From: Pseudoalteromonas viridis
Lineage (GTDB): Bacteria > Pseudomonadota > Gammaproteobacteria > Enterobacterales > Alteromonadaceae
Direction: 5' to 3'
Assembly: GCF_017742995.1 (NCBI RefSeq)
Contig: NZ_CP072425.1
Span: 3,853,001 to 3,917,000 of the forward strand
DNA length: 64,000 nucleotides
A program made the position numbers and the translations under genes. Below, one piece after another: positions 26,347 to 35,587 of this stretch. The notes beneath the pieces are model-generated. The model searched no databases. It was not told the origin of the DNA and saw only the letters and a program-made list of their open reading frames with translations. Numbering within the stretch: the first letter of the stretch is position 1; each line of letters opens with the position of its first letter.

Positions 26347-26760
26347 TTATTTACAACTGAACGCCAACGTAATTTGATAGGGTTCGCCCATTGAGTCTTC
26401 AGCGATACCGCCGCCAATGCTCATGGCTGCCCCCACATCATCAACGGCATTTTCACCAAAGATCCACATCGCGGTCCCTGCGGCTTCCACTGCCGTTGCG
26501 ATATTACGTTTTTGCAGATAGTCCTGCTCAGGCATAGAGCCCATATAGGTAATGGTTTCATTTTGAATATAGGCATGACCAAGATTTTGTTTGTCGCAAT
26601 AATGGTTGGCCTGCTCCAGTGCTTCCTTACCTGCTGCCTCTCTGGTTTCTGCGGTTAAGTTCACATAGTGCTTGCCATCGGCAGAAGGACGAACGTTATT
26701 GTGATGTGCGCAGCCACTTGCAAAAATGGCGACCAAAGAGAATGCAATCCAGTTTTTCAT
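26347..26760 (-). CDS. Small lipoprotein, function unknown
   Basis: This 137-residue protein has a lipoprotein signal (FASGCAHH; the lipid-accepting Cys is residue 17). The mature part has two further cysteines, near residues 54 and 136, that could pair, and a Gly/Ala-rich central segment (AAMSIGGGIAED). No family was recognised. It lies alone on the minus strand. The region between it and the neighbouring genes shows no clear promoter. Confidence 0.7.
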   Translation of the reverse strand: MKNWIAFSLVAIFASGCAHHNNVRPSADGKHYVNLTAETREAAGKEALEQANHYCDKQNLGHAYIQNETITYMGSMPEQDYLQKRNIATAVEAAGTAMWIFGENAVDDVGAAMSIGGGIAEDSMGEPYQITLAFSCK

Positions 26761-26846
26761 ACGATTTACCCTGACAGTATTTGTTTTATTCGGGTTAAGT
26801 GTATAAAGTCTCCCCGTGCCTTTCAGTGAGAGAGTGTTTGAAAATG

Positions 26847-27095
26847 TTAAGTGCGCACTATGCCATGGTCATCGGCTAGTACCTGACACACCTTTCCCGA
26901 ATGAAATCGCTCAAACAAAGCCGGGTCGTAGAGCAGAGTATCACTGGCAAGCACGCCTGCATATTGATAAGTCACCAGCATATGTGCCTGATGACATACC
27001 AGCGGGTTGAGCAAGCGTCGGTCCCTGACTAACACCAGATCAATGACTGGGCACATGCGGCAGCGCAGTTTGTTTTTCCTTACAAATTTCCACAC
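26847..27095 (-). CDS. Hypothetical 82-residue protein coupled to the reductase gene
   Basis: The frame starts at GTG 27095, overlapping the stop of the reductase gene by 16 bases, and runs 82 codons with normal-looking codon use. It carries CRMCP near residues 12-16 and no signal peptide or transmembrane helix. No family was recognised. The tail-to-head overlap suggests translational coupling as a last gene of the hydroxyproline operon, but the absence of a recognisable family makes a chance frame possible. A competing plus-strand frame (26816-27010) seems less likely. Confidence 0.4.
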   Translation of the reverse strand: MWKFVRKNKLRCRMCPVIDLVLVRDRRLLNPLVCHQAHMLVTYQYAGVLASDTLLYDPALFERFHSGKVCQVLADDHGIVRT

Positions 27096-28033
27096 TCGAC
27101 CTGCTCCAGCACCAGTTTGGCTGCCAGTAGATCGCTCAATGCTGTGCCAACGGATTTAAACAGTGTGATGTCGCTGCAATGCGTGCGCAATGAGTGGTTT
27201 TTTCTGGCCATATCAGCCAATTCAGCTTCCACTTGATCTGCACTGAACACCCCTTCAGAAATGGGGAGCAGTAACTCTCCCGCTTCATTAAGTACATTGG
27301 TCTTGCTATCAACGAAGACCCGACTGGCAAGTACTGTTGCTGTATCGAGCTCCCGGGCCGTTTTGTGGTGATTGCCAATTGCGTCGATGTGTGTGCCCTC
27401 GCTCAACCAGCGCCCATCAAACAGGGGGTTGTGACTGCCCGTCGCTGTACAGATAACATCCGCAGAGGCGATTAATGCGGCCTGACTTTGACCTAATTCG
27501 AACTTAACCTGTGGGAACTCCTGAGCCAGCAGCGCCCTAAGCGTAGCCACTTTGTCCGGGTTTCTGGCAACCAGCGTCACCTTGTCGTAATTTCTTACCG
27601 CAAGGTGTGCACGCACCATATAAGGGGCCAGATTGCCCGACCCGAACATGACTAAGTGACTGGCATCTTCCCTGGCCAAATAAGACGCCGCGAGTGCGGA
27701 AACCGCAGCCGTGCGCCATAATGTCACCTGTGTGCCATCCACCAGCGCCAGCGGCTCGCCATGTTCGCGGCCAAACAACATGATTTTTGAATATAAACTG
27801 GCTTTACCTTTTGCTTCATTGTCGGGAAAGTAAGTAAAGGCTTTGACCCCAATCACGGAGTCATTCCAGGCGGGCAGCACGGCAAAAGCGTCGTGATTCG
27901 TAGTCTGTGTGTCCAGCTCGAACACGCTTCGCCTGGGCATGGCATGTTCGCTGGCAAATCCGCGCTGTAGCGCCGCAATCAAAGCAGGAAAAGTCAGTGC
28001 CTGGCGCACCTGCTCTCGGTCTATTACTTTCAT
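27080..28033 (-). CDS. lhpI: Ornithine cyclodeaminase/mu-crystallin family, probable delta1-pyrroline-2-carboxylate reductase
   Basis: The protein is 317 residues from the ATG at 28033, which follows GAGGGAGACAAA; the ORF could extend to 28069 but would then overlap the peptidase gene. It has the family's N-terminal substrate region (VIGVKAFTYFPDNEAKGKAS), LVDGTQVTLWRTAAVSALA, and the nucleotide loop VMFGSGNLAPYMVRAHL. Family members are ornithine cyclodeaminases, ketimine reductases or pyrroline-2-carboxylate reductases. Next to a trans-3-hydroxyproline dehydratase, the reductase (product L-proline) is the best reading, by analogy with LhpI of Azospirillum. It lies 10 bp after the M24 peptidase. 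Confidence 0.75.
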   Translation of the reverse strand: MKVIDREQVRQALTFPALIAALQRGFASEHAMPRRSVFELDTQTTNHDAFAVLPAWNDSVIGVKAFTYFPDNEAKGKASLYSKIMLFGREHGEPLALVDGTQVTLWRTAAVSALAASYLAREDASHLVMFGSGNLAPYMVRAHLAVRNYDKVTLVARNPDKVATLRALLAQEFPQVKFELGQSQAALIASADVICTATGSHNPLFDGRWLSEGTHIDAIGNHHKTARELDTATVLASRVFVDSKTNVLNEAGELLLPISEGVFSADQVEAELADMARKNHSLRTHCSDITLFKSVGTALSDLLAAKLVLEQVECGNL

Positions 28034-28043
28034 TTTGTCTCCC

Positions 28044-29120
28044 TCATAACTCAAAATCTTGTGGTGCATGCGTCAACAACTCATAGCCTGATGCCGTAAT
28101 GACGATGTCCTCTTCCAGTCTCACACCACCAAATTGCGGAATATAAATACCCGGCTCAATGGTGATCACATTACCTGCTTCAAGGCGATAGTCGACGCCA
28201 GGTTTGATAAAAGGCTGTTCATGCAGAAACAAGCCCAGGCCATGTCCCAGCCCCTCCCCCGCGTATCGAGCGAATTCACTGTTTTGAAGTACCGCGTGCG
28301 CCGCTGTATTGAGTACCTGACAATCAACGCCTGAAGACGCATGTGCCAACGCTGCTTGCTGGGCGGTTTGTACCGTATCAAACATAGCGCGCTGCCTGTG
28401 ACAGGGCGTGCCGTAAACGTAAGTGCGCGTCATATCCGAGCGATAACCATCAACAACCGCACCAAAATCAATCAGGATCAGGTCGCCGTGCTTGAGCTTC
28501 TGTATTGACGGGCTGCCATGTGGTAAGGCGCTGCGTGCGCCAAACAGAAGGATAGTGTCAAACGATACGCCTTCAGAGCCCAGCTTTTGCATGCGATAAT
28601 CCAGCTCCAGCGCCAGGTCGCGCTCACTGACTCCTGCTTTCACAAGGGACAAAGTATCTGCCAGTGCCTTGTCAGCGATTTGCGCCGCCTGGCGAATACA
28701 GTCGATTTCCTCTGCGGTTTTGACTTGTCTTAACTGTTCTACCAGTCCCCGAGTGGGCGTTACAGTGCGCCCTGACAATTCGCCGCTGATCTCTTGCCAC
28801 TGGCCCACATCAATATGGGCAGCGTCGAACGCGAGCGCCTTTAGTTCACCAGACAAACGACTCAGGCATTGTCCCAGACTTTCGTGGTCTCGTTGTCTGA
28901 GTATCACTTCAGCGTGTTCGGCCTCAGCCTGCGCACGCTCAGCATAACGATAGTCGGTGATCAACAGACACTGCTCAGCACTGATGAGCAAAGTGGCTGC
29001 GTGGCCGCTGAACCCGCATAAATAAAGAATATTTTCATAGCCAAACACCACCATAGCATCATAACCTGATGCGCTAAGCTGGCTGCGTAAGGTCGTTTGT
29101 CGTTGCAAATATTGGTTCAT
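28044..29120 (-). CDS. M24 metallopeptidase, Xaa-Pro aminopeptidase/dipeptidase type
   Basis: This 358-residue protein has an N-terminal creatinase-like domain (about 1-125) and a C-terminal pita-bread metallopeptidase domain. Metal ligands are readable: DFGAVVDGYRSDMTRT (two Asp), GHGLGLFLHE (His), TIEPGIY (Glu) and GGVRLEED (Glu). The family cleaves bonds before proline, so in this operon it would free hydroxyproline- or proline-containing dipeptides. There is no signal peptide, so it is cytoplasmic. The start overlaps the dehydratase stop by 4 bases (ATGA), so both are one transcript. Confidence 0.88.
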   Translation of the reverse strand: MNQYLQRQTTLRSQLSASGYDAMVVFGYENILYLCGFSGHAATLLISAEQCLLITDYRYAERAQAEAEHAEVILRQRDHESLGQCLSRLSGELKALAFDAAHIDVGQWQEISGELSGRTVTPTRGLVEQLRQVKTAEEIDCIRQAAQIADKALADTLSLVKAGVSERDLALELDYRMQKLGSEGVSFDTILLFGARSALPHGSPSIQKLKHGDLILIDFGAVVDGYRSDMTRTYVYGTPCHRQRAMFDTVQTAQQAALAHASSGVDCQVLNTAAHAVLQNSEFARYAGEGLGHGLGLFLHEQPFIKPGVDYRLEAGNVITIEPGIYIPQFGGVRLEEDIVITASGYELLTHAPQDFEL

Positions 29121-30145
29121 CGTAAAATAAAGCCTTGTTGAAGTGGATCCTCAGGATCCAGACAAAATGTATGTTCGCCGACGACATACGCCTCGCCGGA
29201 CACTTTTGGTCTAACCGCCTGCCGGGCAGCATACTGACACAGAGCATCAATACTGACATCAAAACCACAGCCCAGGATCCCCTCGATATGAATGACCTCA
29301 TTCACCGCCAGCTCCCCCTGGGCAGCCAGCAAAGCCACTCTGCCACTGACACCTGTGCCGGTTGGACTGCGATCGAGCGAGCCGTCAGCAAAAATACAGA
29401 CATGGCGGCTGTGGCAATGCGCTCCACTCACCTGAGAATTGGAGTAGAACACAACGCCATATAAAAAACTCAGCGAAGCATCATCAGGGTGTTCAAGATC
29501 AATCTTGCCCGTTAATGCCTGTTTTATTTTTCTGCCCAGGCAAATGATCTTTTCGCTATTTTGCAGATCCAGTGCAAGGTCGAGTTGATCGGCATTGACA
29601 TACGCATAATAAGCACCACCAAACGCAATATCGCAATGCACTGTGCACACTCCTGCGAGCACCGCCGCCACGTTTAATTGGCAAACGAAAGAGGGGACGT
29701 TATAAAATCCCACCTGTTTTTTATTTGGGGAATAAAACGCAGAGATCTGTCCTGCGGGCGTATCCATGTTGAGACGCTGCTCCCCATCCAAGCCCGCTCC
29801 TTGTGCTCTGGCCAGCTCAGCCAGCGCTATCACCGCATGGCCACACATAGTGGAATAACCTTCATTGTGCATAAACAGCACACCAAAGGCACTATCAGCT
29901 CGCTGAGGTTCGGTGAGTAATGCGCCATACATGTCGGCATGACCGCGCGGCTCAAACATCAGCGCTTGGCGTATCTTGTCGTAGTGCGCCATGCAATATA
30001 AGCGCTTTTCAACCATACTCTTGCCTTGTGGCTCTGGCAGGCCGGCGGTGATAATACGCAGCGGTTCACCTGCTGTGTGCATATCCAGTGCCTGGATCTG
30101 AGTCCAGTGCGAGGGAATACGCCAGGAAGTTAGGTAACGTGTCAT
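29117..30145 (-). CDS. lhpH: Trans-3-hydroxy-L-proline dehydratase (proline racemase family)
   Basis: This 342-residue protein has the proline racemase fold. The opening ALDMHTAGEPLRIIT, the first active-site loop TMCGHAVIALAE (Cys101) and DRSPTGTGVSGRVALL (position 262) are readable. Racemases and 4-hydroxyproline epimerases have Cys at the second position; here it is Thr, the diagnostic change in trans-3-hydroxyproline dehydratases (human L3HYPDH and Azospirillum LhpH). It should turn trans-3-hydroxy-L-proline into delta1-pyrroline-2-carboxylate, the substrate of the adjacent reductase. It is the first gene of the operon, directly after a terminator. Confidence 0.85.
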   Translation of the reverse strand: MTRYLTSWRIPSHWTQIQALDMHTAGEPLRIITAGLPEPQGKSMVEKRLYCMAHYDKIRQALMFEPRGHADMYGALLTEPQRADSAFGVLFMHNEGYSTMCGHAVIALAELARAQGAGLDGEQRLNMDTPAGQISAFYSPNKKQVGFYNVPSFVCQLNVAAVLAGVCTVHCDIAFGGAYYAYVNADQLDLALDLQNSEKIICLGRKIKQALTGKIDLEHPDDASLSFLYGVVFYSNSQVSGAHCHSRHVCIFADGSLDRSPTGTGVSGRVALLAAQGELAVNEVIHIEGILGCGFDVSIDALCQYAARQAVRPKVSGEAYVVGEHTFCLDPEDPLQQGFILR

Positions 30146-30156
30146 TACGCCTCCAT

Positions 30157-30183
30157 AAAGAAAAGCCGGGCATGAAGCCCGAC
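30157..30183 (-). terminator. Terminator between the receptor pseudogene and the dehydratase
   Basis: On the minus strand, GTCGGGC, loop TTCAT, GCCCGGC and TTTTCTTT form a 7-bp stem (one G-T pair) with a U-tract. It ends the receptor transcript, 21 bp past its original stop, and lies 12 bp before the dehydratase start. Read-through would let the receptor and catabolic genes share a transcript. Confidence 0.82.
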
Positions 30184-30203
30184 TGACCAGGGAAAACTAC
30201 AAA

Positions 30204-33200
30204 TTAAAAAGTAAAGCGTGCTACCAAAGAGACAAACCGCTCTTCCTGACGACGCGTCACCAGGCCATAATCCGGGTTCAACTCCAGTTCCTGACCTTCC
30301 ACCGAGCTGTTGCGGGTTCTGGTTTAGGTGATATCCAGCGCCGCATCGTTGTTCAGCAGATTGTAAACTGTGGCCTTGAGCATCAGATCATGACCCGAGA
30401 TATCCGTATTGTAGGCCATTGATAAGTCAAAGCTTGTAAGCCATGGCAGGTTGTCAATACTGCCTCGTGGGGCTGCATTGCCATGCTCATCATAGTGACT
30501 GACATGACCATAGTCCCGGCTCACACACGCATCCCAAGGGCTGCCTGTTTTACAGCTATCCACATTACGCGGGTGTAAGGATAAATAGTTCGTTGGACGC
30601 CCGGAAATGGCACGCGCAACCATGCCCAGCGTCAGCTCATCGGTCAGTTCATAAGCGCCGGAAAATTTGATTGCATGACGGTGATCATTGGGTAGATCTC
30701 CGTATCCATTGTCCATCAGATCCGCATAGTCATAGGACGTTGTCCAGCCCGGGTCGGCCTGGTTATTATCTGTCTTGACCAAACCTTCTGTGTTGCCGTA
30801 GCTATGAGACCAGGTATAGGACGAATTGATCCGAAACCGATCTGTCACATTGCCTTCGAGGGTCAATTCGACGGCCAGGTACTTACGCTTAGCCTGCTGC
30901 AACGCCAGCTCCTCAGCACTGAGGGTGATCTCATCAACCTGCCCATCGCCATCAAAGTCGTAACTCATGGTAATGGCCTCACCGGGGTTATTCAGCACAT
31001 AGTATGAGCTCTGCCCGACGTTATCCTTGATCCCCAGTTCAGCCAGCTTCTTGGCCAGTACCGGTCCCACGTCGGTATCCTCCACGCTGCGTCCTAAGTC
31101 TCGATAAATGGCGCGAATTCCAAACGCCATATCACCAAACACTTCCTGCTGGTATCCCAGAGTGAACTCATCCGAATACATTGGTTTCAGGGAGGATGAC
31201 GCGATCAGGCCGGGTTCTGTGATCCCCCTTTGTCGCCAGTAACGCTCCCGCAATTGCGCCCCTCTGCTGGGCGCGCCATCAGGGTCCAAAACTGGCACGC
31301 CATTGGCGTCAACCTGATCCAATGCAAAGTATTCAAACCATTCAATGGATGACGATCCCAGGGTCACGTTCATGTTGGCCGACACAGGCTGAAAGTAACG
31401 CCCATAGGTTGCAAAAATCTTAGCGCTGCCATCGCCGTGTAAGTCGTAAATGGCTTGCAACCTGGGTGCAATTTGCCCTGTCATATCGACAAACGCTTCA
31501 CCGCTAGAGGTCGAATTATCAAACTCGCTGTATCTGACCCCCAGGTTAAGCACCAGATTGTCTGTTGCTTGCCAGCTGTCGTTCACATACAGTGCCAGTG
31601 ACGTAGAGTCGGATTTGTTCCCCACTTCCCGGGTACGCACGCGACGCTCAATATAGTCCGTCCCCTGGGGCGCACCCGAAATATCGCCCTCCGACGCTGT
31701 TAAGATAGTCCACCAGCCCTGCGCCTCGCCCAGACCATTTTGTCCTTCGTAATAATCCACCGTAATCTTGCTGTAATCGATACCAAACGACACTGAGTGC
31801 AATTCCAGATCCCAGGTAAAGTCCAGCTTAAACTGATCGCGAATAAACTCTTCTTCGGTGACACCGCTGGCGGTATGTGAGGAGACAGTAATAAAGCCGT
31901 CACGCTCATCCCAGACCCCCGGGTCCGTCGAAGCAACCACATTTTCCACGTTTTCCGACACCCGTCCGACGACTGCAGAAACACTAAAAAAGTCATTGAT
32001 ATAACCGTTATAGTTCAGGCTATATACTTTACCGCCATCTTCACCCGGTGCGGCAACCCCTCTCTGCTCTCCCACCACATTGGTTTCCCAGTCATACGCA
32101 AAGGAGGTGGTTTCCCAGGTTCGCTTGTTGTTCATCGCAGAAAACCCCACAGAGTGATCCTGGTTGATAAACCAGTCTATCTTGGCAAACCAGCGATCTT
32201 CCTCCCGCTCCCGGTCGTTATAGACCGTTTGTCTGGCCCAGGTTTCATTTTCCCGGTACGGTGCCAGCAGACCATAGAAAAACAGTGAGTCTTCAACCAG
32301 TGCGCCACTTGCCCAAACCTGAAACTCTTTATACGATTCAGTAGACTGTTGGGTATTGGTGTCATAACCGACCACCCCATTTTGCTGGTAAAGGGCGTCG
32401 TGCTGGCTGCGTAAGCTATCCGGGTCGTAGCGCATCTCAACGCCCAACTTAAAATCATTATCCCCCGACTTGGAAACCGCATTCACGATACCGCCCAGTG
32501 CGCCACCAAACTCGGGACTCACCCCCCCGTTTTCACCTGAGTTTGCGAAATCGCCTCCCACGGCAGTCGTATTGAGCCCAGTCCGGTACGGATGCTGGTG
32601 ACGTTGAGTCCGTTAAAGTAATAGCCATTTTCTGCCGACGATGAGCCACCGAAGCTGGATGCATCCTTAAATTCGGAGCCGCCCGGCTCTGCGGTGCCCG
32701 GTGCCAGCAACGCAATACTCTCAAAGCCGGTATTAACAGGCATGGCTTTAATTTCTTCGTCTGTGTAGGTCACGCCCGCGGTAGAAGAAGCCATATCAAC
32801 GCGACGAATAGCCGTACCTGATACTGCGATGCGCTCGATATCCGACGCGCCGATGCGATTAAGCTGCGCATCCAGTAACACCGACTGGCCTATGCTGACC
32901 TGAACCTGCTCTTCGAGCACAGTTTCAAACCCGTCCTTACTGATCGATACCCGATATTGACCGACCGGTAAGTTACGCAGAATGTATTCACCCTGAGCAT
33001 TGGTTCTGACGCTAAATGTCAGCCCTTTTGCTTTGTGCGTAAAGATGAGCTCCACATCGCTCAGGTCATTGCCCTGACCACTGACGATACTACCTCTGAT
33101 CAAACTGTTGCCATCTGCAGCAAATGCAGGTGCCGCGCCACCTAATGCCAGCGCGATTGCACTCGCAGCCAGCGTTTGACGGATCACCTGCGTATTATTT

Positions 33201-33214
33201 TTATTGTTACGCAT
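30204..33214 (-). pseudogene. Oar-like TonB-dependent receptor, frameshifted and with an in-frame stop
   Basis: The signal peptide (ALALGGAAPAFAA), a carboxypeptidase-like regulatory domain (IRGSIVSGQGNDLSDVELIF), plug and a long beta-barrel indicate an Oar-type receptor of about 1000 residues that imports substrates across the outer membrane. Two lesions are seen. At 32522-32528 a run of seven C (G on the coding strand) breaks the frame after QTQVKTGG; one more G would restore TGGVSPEFGG, the normal family sequence. At 30324-30326 a TAA interrupts the barrel, yet the same frame continues 39 codons to the outer-membrane-type end ARFTF. With both fixed the protein is full length. Start chosen at 33214 (AGGA upstream). 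Confidence 0.88.
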
Positions 33215-33282
33215 TTCTAATTCCTGTTGAGTTCCCATTGATGATTTGTCTGTAGCAGACCTAATCACCCTACAATGAATTT

Positions 33283-33298
33283 ATATTGTATACAATAT
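33283..33298. promoter_or_regulatory. 16-bp palindrome, GntR-like operator upstream of the TonB receptor
   Basis: ATATTGTATACAATAT is a perfect 16-bp inverted repeat 69-84 bases before the receptor start, overlapping the likely -10 area. The core TTGTATACAA is the shape of sites bound by FadR/GntR-type regulators. An almost identical motif occurs before the DUF885 gene (35523-35539). No regulator gene lies inside the island. The rest of the gap to 33576 shows no other clear element. Confidence 0.65.
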
Positions 33299-33576
33299 TT
33301 TTTATCCGCGGGCTTGAAGAGTTGATTTGAGCAGGTGTTTCTTAGCGCGATCAGGGCATCGGCATTTCATTTGAAAGGCAGGCACGTCCGTTCGTATCAA
33401 ATTCTGGGGCAGGCATGAAATGACGTATAGATATTGAAAACAAAAGTTGGCTTGCTGACGTTTCCTGAAGGCGGTTATGAGCTGACAGTCACGAGGTGCC
33501 AGCCTGGCTTAACGTCTTAATACTTCAGGTAATAAAAACCACTCGATATTTTCTACAGCATTAAAAGCAAGCGTTG

Positions 33577-33601
33577 TAAAAAGGTGGCTATACAGCCACC
33601 T
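33577..33601 (-). terminator. Rho-independent terminator after the DUF885 gene
   Basis: On the minus strand AGGTGGCT (33594-33601), loop GTAT, AGCCACCT (33582-33589) and TTTTTA: an 8-bp stem with a U-tract, 7 bp past the DUF885 stop codon. Confidence 0.88.
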
Positions 33602-33608
33602 CTTAAAG

Positions 33609-35471
33609 TTAACTTTGTGATGCGACCCAGCGGTCGACGTCGTCTTCCACAATCGCCAGAGGTCTGGCACCTTTCAGTAAGATCACATCATGGAAGGCTT
33701 TAATATCAAACTTATCGCCCAACGCTTTACGGGCTTTATCGCGCAGCTCAACGAGCTTAATCATACCCAGCTTATAACCCAGAGCCTGACCTGGCCAGGC
33801 GATATAACGGTCAATTGCCGCTGTGACATCGCTCATAGCCGATCCCGTTGCTTGTGCAAAGTACTCAATCGCTTGCTGACGCGTCCATTGTTTATAGTGC
33901 AGTCCGGTGTCTACCACCAGACGCGCAGCCCGATAGGCTTCTGCCTGCAAGCGACCCAAATCACCAAACGGGTCGTTCTCGTACATTCCCATTTCATAGG
34001 CGACGAGTTCTGAATACAGTGCCCAGCCCTCAATATAGCCGTTGAACGAGGCATTCTGACGCATCAGGCCAATGTCTGTCTGCAGCATGTTGAGCGCAAT
34101 CTGGAAATGGTGCCCAGGCACGGCTTCGTGATAGGTCAGTGTTTTCATACCAAAGCTTGGTACGGCCTTCATGTCTTTAAGGTTGATGGCAAATACTCCG
34201 GGACGACTGCCATCCAGAGAAGGCCCGCTGTAATAGCCTCCCGGTGCACCGGCTTCCACTTCTTTGGGAATACGGCGTACTTCTACTTCTTGCGGCGGTA
34301 GAGTTGAAAAGTACTGCGGTGCTTTTTTGTTGATGGTCTCAATTTCTCCACGCAAGAAGGTCAGCAATGCTTCGCGGCCCGCGTCACTGTCTTCGTATAA
34401 AAAGCGAGGTTCATCATTCAGCTGCTTCATGCGATCGCCCACTGAGCCCGTGGCATAACCATTTTCGCGCAGGATCTCGTCCATCCGCTCGGTGATCCGT
34501 TTAACTTCCGCAAGCCCAATATCGTGGATCTGCTGTGCACTGAGATCCGAATCAGCCAGATAGGTAATTTCATGCTGGTAAAAGGCTTCACCACCTGGCT
34601 GCGCCCAGATCCCGACTTTTTCAGGGGCTTTTGCCTGTAACACTTTGAGATCGGCAATCACACGCTGGTATGCAGGATAGATCTTTTGATCAATCAATAC
34701 TGTAGCTGCATTAACAAGCTCGGTGCGCTGTGCTTCAGAGATAGATGCAACATTTGATAATTTGGCGTCAAATGAGGTAACCAATGGGTGTTTAGCACTC
34801 GAATGCGCGGTAAAGTTATTCAGATAACCAAAGGTATTCGGGAACAGGACCTTGGGCAGAATGATGCCTTTTTCAGCATCATCAGCGAGCTTACCGCGAA
34901 CCTGATCGGTCAGTGTTGCAAACGCGTCCAGCCTGGTCAGATAGTTTTGCGCATCCTGCAGGTTTTCAACGCTGTGCTGATCTTTGAGCAGGTTTGGAAT
35001 ATCCACCAGAGGCCCTGAAAGCTGATTCACAATATAAGGTAAGTGGCCACCCCAGGTATCTATATATCCGCCGCTAAATTGGCCATCGCCGGCATAATAA
35101 CGCGCCAGCACTTCGTTCACACGCAGGTGTAAACGATCATCTTCACTCATCTTATGCGCTTGCAGGCGCTTGAGTTTTTCTGCGGCATTATTCATATCAA
35201 TTTGCAGCGCCTGCATACCCGATGCTGAGTAGTCAGGCAGCCTGTCGGCATAACTGCCATATTGTTCGGCGGATAGCTTTAATGAGGTTGCCAGTGCAGG
35301 CTGATGATTAATAAAGGTTTGCGTATAGGCGTCAACTTGCTTGTCGATGTCAGCGCGTGACAGTGGTGCAGCGTCAGTCGCTGCTGAGTCAACCTGATTG
35401 ACCCGGCTTTCCTGTGCACAGCCCGACAGAGCAATCGCTACGGCGAGTGTGAGCGCATTCAGCTTATTCAT
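33609..35471 (-). CDS. DUF885 lipoprotein, probable metallopeptidase
   Basis: This 620-residue protein has a lipoprotein signal (ALSGCAQE; Cys18). The body is a DUF885 domain with HEAVPGHHFQ (448-457), an HExxxGH-type zinc motif, and EGWALYSE some 35 residues later, where a third ligand is expected. DUF885 proteins are peptidase-like and often found beside peptide-uptake genes. Anchored at the outer membrane, it could cut peptides for the neighbouring TonB receptor. It shares a palindromic operator with the receptor gene (35523-35539) and ends in its own terminator. Confidence 0.85.
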   Translation of the reverse strand: MNKLNALTLAVAIALSGCAQESRVNQVDSAATDAAPLSRADIDKQVDAYTQTFINHQPALATSLKLSAEQYGSYADRLPDYSASGMQALQIDMNNAAEKLKRLQAHKMSEDDRLHLRVNEVLARYYAGDGQFSGGYIDTWGGHLPYIVNQLSGPLVDIPNLLKDQHSVENLQDAQNYLTRLDAFATLTDQVRGKLADDAEKGIILPKVLFPNTFGYLNNFTAHSSAKHPLVTSFDAKLSNVASISEAQRTELVNAATVLIDQKIYPAYQRVIADLKVLQAKAPEKVGIWAQPGGEAFYQHEITYLADSDLSAQQIHDIGLAEVKRITERMDEILRENGYATGSVGDRMKQLNDEPRFLYEDSDAGREALLTFLRGEIETINKKAPQYFSTLPPQEVEVRRIPKEVEAGAPGGYYSGPSLDGSRPGVFAINLKDMKAVPSFGMKTLTYHEAVPGHHFQIALNMLQTDIGLMRQNASFNGYIEGWALYSELVAYEMGMYENDPFGDLGRLQAEAYRAARLVVDTGLHYKQWTRQQAIEYFAQATGSAMSDVTAAIDRYIAWPGQALGYKLGMIKLVELRDKARKALGDKFDIKAFHDVILLKGARPLAIVEDDVDRWVASQS

Positions 35472-35522
35472 TACAGAGCTCCAGTTTTTATTATGCGTGT
35501 AGTGTTATGTTGCTGGTATATC

Positions 35523-35539
35523 ATATTTGTCTACAATAT
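35523..35539. promoter_or_regulatory. Second copy of the island operator, upstream of DUF885
   Basis: ATATTTGTCTACAATAT on the plus strand (ATATTGTAGACAAATAT on the coding strand) lies 52-68 bases before the DUF885 start. Compared with the receptor site it keeps ATATTGTA, ACAA and TAT, with one substitution and one inserted base. Both sites have the same orientation relative to their genes. It suggests joint control by one DNA-binding protein. Confidence 0.6.
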
Positions 35540-35587
35540 ACAGCCGCTTGCGACCACTCATTGAGCGGCGCAGGTATTTTTACTTGT

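Noticed and set aside
26816..27010. 64-codon plus-strand frame
   Set aside because: It overlaps the better-placed minus-strand frame coupled to the reductase gene and has no ribosome site.
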